Positions 40,929 through 49,941 are shown, numbered from the stretch's first letter. The stretch is DNA of 64,000 nucleotides from Longimicrobium sp. (GCA_036377595.1 DASUYB010000089.1:186001-250000), one strand, 5' to 3'. Program-made: numbers and translations. Notes: generated by a model not told the origin, from the sequence alone.

Positions 40929-42389
40929 ATGAGGCACGCCTTCACCGCGCTGGACTGGGCCGTCCTGATGGCGTACCTGGTCGGCGTCACCGCGCTGGGC
41001 ACGCTGCTGGGGCGGCGGCAGAAGGACGCGCGCGACTACTTCCTGGCCGACCGCTCCATCCCCTGGTGGGCCATCTGCTTCTCCGTCGTGGCCACGGAGA
41101 CGAGCGCGCTGACCTTCATCAGCGTCCCCGCGACGGCGTACGGCAGCGACTTCTGGATGCTGCAGCTGGCTATCGGCTACGTGATCGGCCGCGTGGCCGT
41201 CTCCGCGCTCCTCCTTCCCGGCTACTTCCGCGGCGAGACGCTGACCGCGTACGCGCTGCTGGAGCGCCGCTTCGGCCCGGGGACGCGGCGCTTCGCCTCG
41301 GTCGTCTTCCTGGTCACCCGCGTGCTGGCGGACGGCGTGCGCGTGTTCGCCACCGCCATCCCCATCCGCCTGATCACCGGGCTCCCGTACTGGCAGGCGA
41401 TCCTGCTGACGGGCCTCTTCACGGTGATCTACACCTGGTACGGCGGGCTGCGCGCCGTCGTCTGGGTCGACGTGGTGCAGCTGTTCGTCTACCTGCTCGG
41501 GGGGATCGCGGCGCTGTGGATCCTGGCGCGCCTGGTGCCGGGGGGATGGGGCGGGATCGTGGCCGCCGCGCCGGGGAAGATGCGCATCGTGCACCCGGAG
41601 GGGGGATTCGCGAGCCCGAGTTGGGTGCTGACGGGCGTCGTGGGCGGGACGTTCCTGTCGATGGCGTCGCACGGCGTCGACCACATCATCGTGCAGCGCC
41701 TGCTGGCCGCGCGCTCGCTGGGCGACGCGCGCAGGGCGCTGGTGACGAGCGGGGTGGTCGTCTTCCTCCAGTTCGCGCTCTTCCTCTGCGTGGGGACGGG
41801 GCTGTTCGTGTTCTATCGCGGGCGGGCGTTCGCCGCGCCGGACGAGATCTTCCCCACCTTCATCGTCGAGCAGTTGCCGCCGGGGGTGACGGGGCTGGTG
41901 ATCGCCGCGATCCTGGCGGCAGCGATGAGCACCATCGCCAGCTCGCTGAACTCGTTGGCCAGCGCGGCCACGCACGACCTGTACGCCCCGCTCACCGGCC
42001 GGACGGACGAGACGCACCTGATGCGCGTGGGGCGCACGCTGACGCTGGTGTGGGGCGCGGTGCTGGTGGGCGCGGCGATGCTGTTCCAGTTCGCGCGGCA
42101 GGGCACGCCGGTGGTGGTGATCGCGCTGCAGATCGCCAGCTTCACCTACGGCGGGCTGCTGGGCGGGTTCCTGCTGGGGCTGGTTTCGAAGCGCGCGGGG
42201 CCGCGCGACGCGGTCGCGGGCATGGCGGTTGCCATCGCGCTGATGGCCGCGCTCTGGGCCGCCCAGCAGTTCGGCGCCATGCCGAAGGTGATCGACAGCC
42301 TGTGGTTCGCGCTGCTGGGCTCGGCGGTGACAGTGGGCGTGGGGTGCGCGCTGGCGGCGGTGCGGCGGCCGGTTTTGCGGGGCGAATGA
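40929..42389 (+). CDS. Sodium:solute symporter (SSS family)
   Basis: A 486-residue permease with about thirteen hydrophobic helices. Family features: DYFLADRSIPWWAICFSVVATETSALTFI near the N-terminus (in pieces at residues 39-66), VIYTWYGGLRAVVWVDVVQ in TM5-6, and LAAAMSTIASSLNSLASAATHDLY in TM8-9, where sodium ligands lie. The substrate may be a sugar, an amino acid or a sialic acid; no neighbour decides. The stop codon lies within an R1 repeat end, so the C-terminal VLRGE is repeat-derived. Confidence 0.92.
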   Translation: MRHAFTALDWAVLMAYLVGVTALGTLLGRRQKDARDYFLADRSIPWWAICFSVVATETSALTFISVPATAYGSDFWMLQLAIGYVIGRVAVSALLLPGYFRGETLTAYALLERRFGPGTRRFASVVFLVTRVLADGVRVFATAIPIRLITGLPYWQAILLTGLFTVIYTWYGGLRAVVWVDVVQLFVYLLGGIAALWILARLVPGGWGGIVAAAPGKMRIVHPEGGFASPSWVLTGVVGGTFLSMASHGVDHIIVQRLLAARSLGDARRALVTSGVVVFLQFALFLCVGTGLFVFYRGRAFAAPDEIFPTFIVEQLPPGVTGLVIAAILAAAMSTIASSLNSLASAATHDLYAPLTGRTDETHLMRVGRTLTLVWGAVLVGAAMLFQFARQGTPVVVIALQIASFTYGGLLGGFLLGLVSKRAGPRDAVAGMAVAIALMAALWAAQQFGAMPKVIDSLWFALLGSAVTVGVGCALAAVRRPVLRGE

Positions 42390-42440
42390 ATTCGCTGCGA
42401 CAACCACACGAAGTCCGCCTTCGCGGACTACCGGCTGCGG
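42379..42440 (+). repeat. R1 element, solo left end
   Basis: GGGGCGAATGAATTCGCTGC, then ACAACCACACGAAGTCCGCC and TTCGCGGACTACCGGC, as at 11423 and (inverted) 11635-11689. It overlaps the symporter stop codon. Confidence 0.75.
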
Positions 42441-42550
42441 CTTGGACGAGGCGGCGGCGCGCGCGACGGGCATCACGCCGGAGACACACGCAGATCCAGC
42501 AGTTGCTGTTTCTTCCTTCAAGAACCTAGAGACGAGAACGGACGGGCGCG

Positions 42551-43366
42551 GTGGATCCGATCCTGTTGCTGAAGGCGGCGGTGATGGGGCTGGTGGAGGG
42601 GGCCACGGAGTTCATCCCCGTGTCGTCCACCGGGCACCTGATCATCGCGGGCGACCTGCTGGGCTTCGACCGGTGGCACGGGGCGGAGACCTTCGAGATC
42701 TTCATCCAGCTGGGGGCCATCCTGGCGGTGGTGTGGCTGTACCGCGCCAAGATCTTCGGCGTGGTGCGCACCGCCCCGCGCGACGAGCGCTCGCGGCGGC
42801 TGATCCTGAACCTGGTCATCGCCTTCCTGCCGGCGGCGATCGTCGGCTTCCTGGCGCACGACTTCATCAAGGACAGGCTCTTCAACCCCGTCACCGTCGC
42901 GATCGCGCTGGTGGTGGGCGGCTTCGTCATCCTGGCGATCGAGGCGTGGCACCGGCGCGTCGTCACCGAGACGGTGGACGACGTGCGGCCTCGCGAGGCG
43001 CTGGGGGTGGGGCTGGCGCAGCTGCTGTCTCTGATCCCCGGCACGTCGCGCTCGGGGGCCACCATCATGGGCGGCGTGAGCCTGGGACTGAGCCGCGTGG
43101 CGGCGACGGAGTTCAGCTTCTTCCTGGCGATCCCCGTGATGTTCGCGGCCACGCTCTACGACCTGTGGAAGAGCCGTGACCTGCTCTCCGGCGCGGACCT
43201 GCCGGTGTTCGCGGTGGGCTTCGTCGTCTCGTTCGTCTCCGCGCTGCTGGTGATCCGCTGGCTGCTGCGCTTCGTGGCGCACCACGACTTCCGCGGTTTC
43301 GCATGGTACCGCATCGTCTTCGGCCTCCTCCTGCTCGGCTTCTACTGGGCGACGATGCGCGGATAA
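42551..43366 (+). CDS. uppP: Undecaprenyl-diphosphate phosphatase
   Basis: A 271-residue inner-membrane enzyme (BacA/UppP family) that recycles undecaprenyl pyrophosphate to the monophosphate carrier for peptidoglycan and other cell-wall polymers. Signature 1 is LVEGATEFIPVSSTGHLI (about 13-30) and signature 2 is SLIPGTSRSGATIMGGV (about 160-176), with the essential Ser/Arg. About eight helices and the typical length. The GTG start is used because the family begins with this DPILLLKAA segment. It ends before an R4 palindrome. Confidence 0.97.
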   Translation: MDPILLLKAAVMGLVEGATEFIPVSSTGHLIIAGDLLGFDRWHGAETFEIFIQLGAILAVVWLYRAKIFGVVRTAPRDERSRRLILNLVIAFLPAAIVGFLAHDFIKDRLFNPVTVAIALVVGGFVILAIEAWHRRVVTETVDDVRPREALGVGLAQLLSLIPGTSRSGATIMGGVSLGLSRVAATEFSFFLAIPVMFAATLYDLWKSRDLLSGADLPVFAVGFVVSFVSALLVIRWLLRFVAHHDFRGFAWYRIVFGLLLLGFYWATMRG

Positions 43367-43373
43367 CAGATGG

Positions 43374-43438
43374 TCTCACGCAGAGTTAGCAGGGTGTAGC
43401 AGTGATACTGACCGCTAACTCTGCCAACCCTGCGTGAC
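43374..43438. repeat. Palindromic repeat family R4, copy 4 (decayed)
   Basis: TCTCACGCAGAGTTAGCAGG pairs with CTAACTCTGCCAACCCTGCG only partly. A run of T (ATTTTTTC) follows at about 43442-43450, so on the plus strand it looks like a terminator for uppP. Confidence 0.7.
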
Positions 43439-43529
43439 AAAATTTTTTCTCGATTTCGGGGTTCGGAACGTGTGTTTTTGATGTATATTTCTCTGTGCTT
43501 TCATCGTCTTTCATCCGCCGGAGCATGCC

Positions 43530-43763
43530 ATGCGTACAGAAGGCGCGTACTCGGAGCTTGCTGATTTCCTCGCCGCCAACATCGCGCCGGACACGCTGAT
43601 CGCATTCCGCCCATCCGGGAACACGCGCCGCCGGGTCGTCGACCTCGTCGAGCGCGAAAAGACCTCGGGTCTGTCCCGCGCAGAACGGTCGGAGCTCGAC
43701 CACTTCCTCTCGATCGAACACCTCATGCGCTTGGCAAAGGCGCGCGCACGTCTGGCGGAGTGA
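43530..43763 (+). CDS. Small conserved-type protein of 77 residues
   Basis: A mostly helical protein. Its second half (RRRVVDLVEREKTSGLSRAE and ELDHFLSIEHLMRLAKARAR) resembles a common bacterial small-protein family with the layout LLEKxxxGxLTxEExxELDxYLxLEHLxxLxKARA, often located next to HNH or other nuclease genes. No such partner is here. GGAG lies before the ATG, and an AT-rich tract upstream (TTTTTGATGTATATTTC) is a likely promoter. Function unknown; some members are suspected antitoxins. Confidence 0.7.
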   Translation: MRTEGAYSELADFLAANIAPDTLIAFRPSGNTRRRVVDLVEREKTSGLSRAERSELDHFLSIEHLMRLAKARARLAE

Positions 43764-43770
43764 ATTATCG

Positions 43771-44023
43771 GCTGCCGCAATTGATTGTGCATTCCGGCCG
43801 GATGTCATTCCGAGCGGCGCCGCTGCTCCGAATCTTCGATCGCGCGGATGCCGGGCGGCGCCCGAGGAATCTGTGGCATACGTCCGAGCGACAGGCGGCC
43901 TGTGGCTCAGGAGCCGGCCACAGATTCCTCAGGCGCCACGGCTTCGGCATGGAAGACAGGTCAGCGCGGCGCCTTCGGAATGACATTCCTTCCGGCAATG
44001 CGCAGTTGATCCGGAGATTCAGT
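43771..44023 (+). repeat. R2 miniature element, copy D
   Basis: Full-length copy in plus orientation with GCAATTGATTGTGCATTCC at the left and AATGCGCAGTTGATCCGG at the right. It begins seven bases after the small protein's stop. Confidence 0.85.
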
Positions 44024-44058
44024 GTGACAGATCTCCACTCTTGCGTGTGAATGCATCA

Positions 44059-44100
44059 GAGCGCCCCGGAACGCCTGGTTCCGCGGCGCTCCCGATTTTT
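44059..44100 (+). terminator. Terminator hairpin with T-run
   Basis: A 14-bp stem with one mismatch (GAGCGCCCCGGAAC) and a five-base loop, followed by CCGATTTTT. It lies between the R2 copy and the M28 peptidase gene, so it shields that gene from upstream transcripts. Confidence 0.65.
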
Positions 44101-44159
44101 GCGTGGCTTGGCGGCGAATCTCGCCTCATATCCCCAGCACCACCTCGCCGGAGGCACGG

Positions 44160-45863
44160 GTGATCCACGGACGGAGCAGGCTCGGCATGATCGCGGCGGG
44201 CGCGCTCGGGTGCGCGCTGGCGGCCGGTCCGGCGCTCGCTCAGGCGGGCGTGGCGCGCGCGGAGCAGGGGGTCACGGCGGAGCGGCTGCTGCAGCACGTG
44301 CGCGTGCTGGCCTCGGACCGCTTCGGCGGGCGCGGGCCGGGGACGTTCGGCGAGGACTCGACCGTCGCCTACCTGGCCGACCAGCTCCGGCGGATGGGGC
44401 TGCAGCCGGGGAACGCGGGGAGCTTCTTCCAGACCGTGCCACTGGTCGGCACCATCAGCCAGGTGACCGCGTCGGTAGCCGTGCGCGGCCAGCGGCAGGA
44501 GCTGAGGCAGCCGGATGACTATGTCGCCTGGTCGATGCGGCCGAATGCGGAAGTGCGCGTCGACGACAGCGAGCTCGTGTTCGTGGGCTACGGGGTGGTG
44601 GCGCCGGAGTTCGGGTGGGACGACTTCAAGGGCGTGGACGTGCGCGGCAAGACGGTGGTGATGCTGGTCGGTGACCCGCCCATCCCCGATCCGCGCGACC
44701 CGGCGAGGCTGGACCCGCGCGTCTTCCGCGGTCCCGCGATGACGTACTACGGGCGCTGGACCTACAAGTACGAGACGGCGGCGGCGCGCGGCGCGGCGGC
44801 GTGCATCATCGTCCACCAGACGGGGCCGGCGGGATACGCGTGGGGCGTCGTGGCGTCGAACACCGGCCGCGAGCGCTTCGACATCCAGGGCGCGGGCGCG
44901 CAGCACATCCCCGTGGAGGGGTGGATCCAGCTCGATGTTGCGAAGCGGCTGTTCTCCGCCGCGGGGCAGGACTTCGACGCGCTGGAGCGCGCGGCCGCCA
45001 CGCGCGCGTTCCGCCCGGTCTCGCTCGGCGCGACGGCCAGCTTCGTGGTGCGCAATGCCGTACGCGAGGTGCGGTCGCGCAACGTCGTGGCGCGGCTCGA
45101 CGGGCGCGACCCGGCGGCGCGCAGCCAGTACGTCCTCTACACCGCGCACTGGGACCACTTCGGGATCGGCCGCACCATCAACGGCGACTCGATCTACAAC
45201 GGCGCGCTGGACAACGCCGCCGGACTGGCGTGGCTGCTGGAGACGGCGCGCGCCTACCGTGCGCTGCCGACCGCGCCGCGGCGGAGCATCGTCTTCCTCG
45301 CCGTCACCGCGGAGGAGCAGGGGCTGCTGGGCGCGCGCTGGTACGCGGCGCATCCCATCTACCCGCTGGCGCGCACGCTGGCGGACATCAACATGGACAT
45401 CCCCAACCCGTGGGGCCGCACCCGCTCGATCGTCAGCGTGAGCCACGGCCAGACGACGCTGGAGGGGATCCTCGCGCGCGAGGCGGCGCGCGTGGGGCGG
45501 CGGGTCGTGCCCGATCCGGAGCCGGAGAAGGGCTACTTCTACCGCTCGGACCACTTCGAGCTGTCGCGGCAGGGGGTGCCCGCGCTGGCGTTCCTCTTCC
45601 CCGGCACGGACTACATCGGCCGGCCGGCGGACTACGGCACCCGCGTCCGCGCCAACTACGTCGCCAACGATTACCACAAGCCGACGGACGAGGTGAAGCC
45701 CGACTGGGACCTCGCGGGGATGGTGGACGACACGCGCCTCCTCTTCCGCGTGGGGATCGACGTGGCGAACGGGACGACGTGGCCGCAGTGGAACCCCGGC
45801 ACCGAGTTCCGCGCCGCCCGCGAGCGGATGCTCCATCCCCGCAACTGCGGCAACTGCGATTAA
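44160..45863 (+). CDS. M28-family metallopeptidase, secreted
   Basis: A 567-residue exported peptidase. The GTG at 44160 is chosen because GGAGG lies five bases before it and it gives a clean signal peptide (LGMIAAGALGCALAAGPALAQ). A PA-like insert (about 150-270) precedes the M28 domain. Zinc ligands and catalytic residues: YTAHWDHFG (His, Asp), NGALDNAAGLA (bridging Asp), TAEEQGLLG (Glu pair), NMDIPNP (Asp) and FYRSDHFELSRQGVPAL (His). It likely trims peptides in the periplasm or outside. Confidence 0.93.
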   Translation: MIHGRSRLGMIAAGALGCALAAGPALAQAGVARAEQGVTAERLLQHVRVLASDRFGGRGPGTFGEDSTVAYLADQLRRMGLQPGNAGSFFQTVPLVGTISQVTASVAVRGQRQELRQPDDYVAWSMRPNAEVRVDDSELVFVGYGVVAPEFGWDDFKGVDVRGKTVVMLVGDPPIPDPRDPARLDPRVFRGPAMTYYGRWTYKYETAAARGAAACIIVHQTGPAGYAWGVVASNTGRERFDIQGAGAQHIPVEGWIQLDVAKRLFSAAGQDFDALERAAATRAFRPVSLGATASFVVRNAVREVRSRNVVARLDGRDPAARSQYVLYTAHWDHFGIGRTINGDSIYNGALDNAAGLAWLLETARAYRALPTAPRRSIVFLAVTAEEQGLLGARWYAAHPIYPLARTLADINMDIPNPWGRTRSIVSVSHGQTTLEGILAREAARVGRRVVPDPEPEKGYFYRSDHFELSRQGVPALAFLFPGTDYIGRPADYGTRVRANYVANDYHKPTDEVKPDWDLAGMVDDTRLLFRVGIDVANGTTWPQWNPGTEFRAARERMLHPRNCGNCD

Positions 45864-45870
45864 AGACTGG

Positions 45871-45942
45871 TCTCACGCAGAGGAGCAGAGGCAGCGGAGA
45901 ACTGAACGCAGTTCCTCTGCTGCCTCTGCTCCTCTGCGTGAG
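45871..45942. repeat. Palindromic repeat family R4, copy 5
   Basis: TCTCACGCAGAGGAGCAGAG and its complement, between the convergent M28 and M1 peptidase genes, eight bases after the M28 stop. The stem is almost perfect. Confidence 0.85.
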
Positions 45943-45965
45943 CTCCTTCTGTTCAGCAGATCACG

Positions 45966-47774
45966 TCACTGCACCGGCGCGGCGTTGTTCGCGCGGTTGT
46001 AGTCGATCAGCACCCACTTTGGATCGAGCATCACCGTCGCGGGCTTCGCGGCGGTCGTCACCGTCACGGTCTGGCGGCGGTCGCGCGAGGTCAGGCGCTG
46101 GGTGGCGCCGCCCACCTGGAGGTCGACCGGCATCCACGCCTCGCCGGCGCGCTGCACGGTGACGGTGGTGCTCCATCTCCCATCACCCAGCTGGCGCGCG
46201 CGGGCTTCGGCGACGGAATAGTCGAGCTTGTCGGTGCGGCGGATCCACTGGTCCCAGAACCAGCCCAGCTGCTGCCCGCTCACCTGCTCCGCCACCTGCC
46301 GGAAGTCCTCGCCCGTCACGTGGCGGAACTGGTAGCGCCGCGCGTACTCGCGCAGCACGCGCTCGAACACCGGCGTCCCGAGATGCTCGCGCAGCATGCG
46401 GAAGACGGCCGACGGCTTGGTGTAGGTCATCAGGTTGTACATCCGGAAGCTGCGGAACGCCTCGGCGGGGAGCGCGATGGCCTGCGTGCTGTCGCCGCGC
46501 TCGACCTGCTCCAGCGTCTGCATCGTCCCGCGCCAAACGTTGGTCGTGTCGCCCGTCCGGCGGTTCTTCTCCTCCGTGTACCAGCTGGTCATGAACGAGG
46601 TGAAGCCCTCGTCCAGCCATCCCTCCTTCCACTCGTTGTTCCCCAGGATCCCGTGCAGCCACTGGTGCGTGGTCTCGTGCACGATCAGCCCCTCGGCGGC
46701 GCTGCCGTCCATCACCACCATGGGGAACTCGGTGCCGCCGCTCTCGATGCGGTGGAGGTTCGTCAGCTGCGGCCACGGGTACTGCGAGAGCTTCGACTGC
46801 AGCCACACCAGCGCGTCGTACGTCCGCCGCGACGCCTGGTTGTTGGCCCACGACGTGTCCTCGGGGAGATAGAGGACGTGGATGGTGGGGAGCCCGCGCG
46901 CCACGGAGTCGGCGTCGCTGACCACCGCGCGCTCCACGATGTCGTGGCGGTAGCGGGGATCGATGGACCAGGCGAAGTGGTGCACGTTCTCGGCGTGGAA
47001 GCGCACCAGCTTGCGCCCCGCCGCCACCGGCTCGGTGACGAGGCCGAGCGCGCCGCCGCCGCGGTTGTAGAAGCGCTTCTCGAAGTCCGTCACCGTGTAG
47101 CCCGGATCGCCCGCCACCGCCACGCCCGTGGCGCCGATCACCTGGTCGGCGGCGACGTCGAGGGTGACGTCGTACGTCGCGTACTCGCCGTAGAACTCGC
47201 CCTGCGGCAGCAGCGGGTGCGCCTCCCATCCCCAGCGGTCGTACACGGCGATGCGCGGGTACCACTGCGCGAAGTCGTAGTGCCGCCCCGCCCTCCCCTG
47301 CCGGCGGGGAAGCGTCGCCAGCCGCGCGTCCCAGTCCATCCGCAGCTCCGCCGTCGCGCCCGGCGGCAGCCGCGCGGGGAGCGGGATGGCGGCGACGGTG
47401 GAGTCGGGCGAGAGCGGGTAGACGGGGCGCACCGCGCGGCCGTCGACGGTGACCGAGGTGAAGCGCTCGTAGGCGTGGTCGTTGGGCCCCAGCGCCTGGA
47501 AGCGGTCGACCCCCTGCTCCAGCTCGCGCCGCGCCCACGCGCTGTTGGGGCGGAAGGCGTTCAGGTGCTGGTGGAGATAGATGGTGTCGAGCGCGCGCGG
47601 GGCGTGGTTGGTGTAGCGCAGCCGCGCGCGGCCGTGCAGCACCGACGTCTGCTCGTCGAGCCGCGCCTCGATGCGGTACTGCACGCCCTGCTGGAAGGCG
47701 CCGGCGCCCTGCGCGGGCGCGGCGAGCGGAACGAGGAGGGCCGCGGCGGCCGCGGCGGTCACGCTGAGTCTCAT
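45966..47774 (-). CDS. M1-family metallopeptidase, secreted
   Basis: A 602-residue gluzincin aminopeptidase-like enzyme. The ATG at 47774 starts a signal peptide (MRLSVTAAAAAALLVPLAAP). The N-terminal domain is a beta saddle. The zinc site is LIVHETTHQWLHG (HExxH), with the third ligand in KEGWLDEGFTSF. The exopeptidase GxMEN motif is replaced by GGTEFPMVV, as in several bacterial M1 relatives, so strict aminopeptidase action is not certain. It converges with the M28 peptidase. Confidence 0.9.
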   Translation of the reverse strand: MRLSVTAAAAAALLVPLAAPAQGAGAFQQGVQYRIEARLDEQTSVLHGRARLRYTNHAPRALDTIYLHQHLNAFRPNSAWARRELEQGVDRFQALGPNDHAYERFTSVTVDGRAVRPVYPLSPDSTVAAIPLPARLPPGATAELRMDWDARLATLPRRQGRAGRHYDFAQWYPRIAVYDRWGWEAHPLLPQGEFYGEYATYDVTLDVAADQVIGATGVAVAGDPGYTVTDFEKRFYNRGGGALGLVTEPVAAGRKLVRFHAENVHHFAWSIDPRYRHDIVERAVVSDADSVARGLPTIHVLYLPEDTSWANNQASRRTYDALVWLQSKLSQYPWPQLTNLHRIESGGTEFPMVVMDGSAAEGLIVHETTHQWLHGILGNNEWKEGWLDEGFTSFMTSWYTEEKNRRTGDTTNVWRGTMQTLEQVERGDSTQAIALPAEAFRSFRMYNLMTYTKPSAVFRMLREHLGTPVFERVLREYARRYQFRHVTGEDFRQVAEQVSGQQLGWFWDQWIRRTDKLDYSVAEARARQLGDGRWSTTVTVQRAGEAWMPVDLQVGGATQRLTSRDRRQTVTVTTAAKPATVMLDPKWVLIDYNRANNAAPVQ

Positions 47775-47895
47775 CCACACCTGCAGGGGTTGGGGTCCGG
47801 CGCCAACATCGCCCGGCGCGCGGCGGAGTGCAAGGCGCCGCGGCGCGCCGTGTGCGTAGCGGGCGTGCCGGACCGCGGAACCGACGGGAGGCGGC

Positions 47896-48399
47896 GTGGC
47901 GACGAAGACCGTGGCGATGGACGACCCTCGCGAAGCGAAGCGCACCGCGCTGGTGCGGCGGCTGGACACGCTGGCGTACCTGCTCGACAACTCCATCCCT
48001 ATCCCCGGCACGGGCACGCGCGTGGGGCTCGACGCGGTGATCGGGCTGATCCCCGGCATCGGCGACGCGGCGGGCGCCATCCTGTCGGGCTACATCGTGC
48101 TCGAGGCGGCGCGGCTCGGCGCCGGCTTCGCGGTGATCCTGCGGATGCTGCTGAACGTGGGGATCGAGACGGTGGTGGGCGCCATCCCGCTCCTCGGCGA
48201 CCTGTTCGACGCGGGATGGAAGGCCAACGAGCGCAACCTCCGCCTGCTGCACCGGGCCATCGACGCGCCCGGGGCGGCGCGGCGGACGAGCTGGCTGTTC
48301 GTGGGCTTCGTGCTGCTGGTGATCCTGGGGATGCTGGCGGGGGTGGCGTGGGTGGTGTGGTGGCTGCTGACGCACTTCACCCAGCCCGCGACGTGGTAG
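47896..48399 (+). CDS. DUF4112 small membrane protein
   Basis: A 167-residue protein. The family core DTLAYLLDNSIPIPGTGTRVGLDAVIGLIPGIGDAAGAILSGY (in pieces at about 24-66) is followed by AIPLLGDLFDAGWKANERNL. A C-terminal transmembrane helix (FVGFVLLVILGMLAGVAWVV) anchors it. The GTG start is preceded by GGGAGG. The DUF4112 function is unknown. It is divergent from the M1 peptidase. Confidence 0.9.
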   Translation: MATKTVAMDDPREAKRTALVRRLDTLAYLLDNSIPIPGTGTRVGLDAVIGLIPGIGDAAGAILSGYIVLEAARLGAGFAVILRMLLNVGIETVVGAIPLLGDLFDAGWKANERNLRLLHRAIDAPGAARRTSWLFVGFVLLVILGMLAGVAWVVWWLLTHFTQPATW

Positions 48400-48575
48400 G
48401 CCAACTGCCCGCGGGGTGACGGCGATCCAGAGCAGACCGCGCGCTTCGACGGCAGGGATTCGGCGGATCACGTCCCATATGTCTCACACAATCCGCCATT
48501 GATTGTGCAAACCTTATCATCTCTTTCTCCAACTTTAAGCTCATAAGCAACAGCGCCAATCCGGTAAACATATGG
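48400..48575. other. AT-richer intergenic stretch
   Basis: No gene is seen. A short relic of an R2 end (GCCATTGATTGTGCAA) lies near 48492. The local AT content is well above the window average just before the strong promoter at 48576. Confidence 0.4.
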
Positions 48576-48605
48576 TTGACAAGAATCCATCTCCGCTCTT
48601 ATACT
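48576..48605 (+). promoter_or_regulatory. Near-consensus sigma-70-type promoter
   Basis: TTGACA (48576-48581) and TATACT (48600-48605) are separated by 18 bp, the best match to consensus in the window. It is 138 bp before the DUF4082 lipoprotein start, implying strong expression and a 5' leader of about 130 nt. Confidence 0.75.
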
Positions 48606-48743
48606 GCCTTTCCAGTTACGCACGTCGGTAGCTGTCGCCTGCCTTGCCAGCACACGCCGGCCGGGCCGGAGTGCGCAACGATGCCCATCTCCGGGCGTGA
48701 CCGGCGTGCATCACCCCCGTACCCACCCTACGAGGAGGCACAC

Positions 48744-49355
48744 ATGCGGAGACAGTTCCTGCTGGCGTCCGTCGCGACGCTGGCGCTCGCCGGCTGCGCC
48801 GACGGGCCGACGGCCGCCGTCCAGACGGAGACCCCGGATGCGCCGAAGTCCGCGCCGTCGTTCTACGCGTCGGGCGACCGCTTCGGCATCTTCGACGGGA
48901 TCACGCCCGCCAGCACGCTCGACGCCTCGCCCGGCTGGGAGGTCGGCACCCGCTTCTACGTCACCGCGCCCGGGTGCGTGGTGCAGCTGCGCTTCTACCG
49001 GGCCGCGGGCGAGACGGGGACCAACACCGTCAAGCTCTGGTCGAACTCGGGCCAGCTCCTCGCCTCGCAGACGTTCAGCGGCGCCACCACCGGGTGGAAC
49101 TACGTGGAGTTGCGCAACCACGGCATCGGCCCGTACTACGACTTCAGCGTCTGCCTCCAGACGAACACGTGGTACCGCGTGTCGGTGAACACCAACACGA
49201 AGCAGGTGAAGACCTTCGGCTATCTCGACAGTGGCCCCATCGTCCGTGGGCCCCTCGTGGCCGACGCGGGCTTCTACGGCCAGCCCACCGGCAGCATGCC
49301 CACCACCCAGACGGGCAGCATCTTCTTCGTGGACGTGGTGTTCGAGGCGGACTAG
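48744..49355 (+). CDS. DUF4082-domain lipoprotein
   Basis: A 203-residue lipoprotein (lipobox LALAGC at about 14-19). The mature part is a DUF4082 beta-sandwich: WEVGTRFYVTAPGCVVQLRF, then KLWSNSGQLLASQTFSGATT and GWNYVEL, and FGYLDSGPIVRGPLVADAG. In other bacteria this domain occurs in surface or carbohydrate-associated proteins. GAGGAGG precedes the ATG and a strong promoter precedes the leader, so high expression is likely. Confidence 0.85.
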   Translation: MRRQFLLASVATLALAGCADGPTAAVQTETPDAPKSAPSFYASGDRFGIFDGITPASTLDASPGWEVGTRFYVTAPGCVVQLRFYRAAGETGTNTVKLWSNSGQLLASQTFSGATTGWNYVELRNHGIGPYYDFSVCLQTNTWYRVSVNTNTKQVKTFGYLDSGPIVRGPLVADAGFYGQPTGSMPTTQTGSIFFVDVVFEAD

Positions 49356-49385
49356 CCGCTCGCGCGGACCGGCGCGGACGGAAAA

Positions 49386-49415
49386 CGCCCCGCGGGACTC
49401 AGGTCCCGCGGGGCG
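49386..49415 (+). terminator. Terminator hairpin
   Basis: A perfect 12-bp stem (CGCCCCGCGGGA) with a six-base loop, 30 bp after the DUF4082 gene, preceded by AAAA so that it also works for the convergent minus-strand VOC gene. Confidence 0.7.
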
Positions 49416-49438
49416 CCGCCGTCTGGAACACATCCTCC

Positions 49439-49858
49439 TCACCCGTCGCCGAACGTCTCCGCGTCAGTGAGGTGCCAGATGGAGGGGGTGCCGAGCTCGA
49501 TGCTGTTGCCGGCCGGGTCGCGGAAGTAGATCGATCTCCCCCCGCCCGGCCACTCCTTCTCCTGCTCGATCTCCACGCCCCGCGCGCGCAGGTGCGCCCG
49601 CCACCCCTCCAGCTCGCCCGCTGCCGCGGCGAAGCAGGCGTGCCCCGCGCCCGCCGCGCCGTGGCCAGGGATGAATCCCCCCGCCGCCGTCTCGCGCGGG
49701 TCGAAGACCAGGAACACGCGCCCGCCGCAGCGGAAGAACACGTGCCGCCCCTCCACCCGCGCGATCCGCTCCAGCCCCAGCACCTCCGTGTAGAAGCGCT
49801 CGGCCGCGTCCAGGTCCTCGGCGTAGAGGCAGGTCTCCAGGATCTCGCGGGCGCGCAT
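49439..49858 (-). CDS. VOC-superfamily (glyoxalase/bleomycin resistance-like) protein
   Basis: A 139-residue protein with two beta-alpha-beta-beta-beta modules. The segments ETCLYAEDLDAAERFYTEVLGL, HACFAAAAGELEGW and IYFRDPAGNSIELGTPS are characteristic, the last holding the C-terminal metal Glu. The substrate could be a dicarbonyl, an antibiotic or an aromatic; nothing nearby decides. The upstream DNA is a purine-rich tandem stretch (GTGCGAAGGTGCGA) and no ribosome binding site is visible. Confidence 0.85.
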   Translation of the reverse strand: MRAREILETCLYAEDLDAAERFYTEVLGLERIARVEGRHVFFRCGGRVFLVFDPRETAAGGFIPGHGAAGAGHACFAAAAGELEGWRAHLRARGVEIEQEKEWPGGGRSIYFRDPAGNSIELGTPSIWHLTDAETFGDG

Positions 49859-49941
49859 TGGCCAGTGCGAAGGTGCGAGAGTGCGAAGGTGCGAAAGTCG
49901 ATCGGCCGCCGGAGGTTGCGTGGCGGCCGATCATCTTTCCC

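Noticed and set aside
43530-43763. Toxin-antitoxin pair at the 77-residue protein
   Set aside because: No second small gene is in the expected position on either side; only an R2 element and a decayed R4 palindrome flank it.
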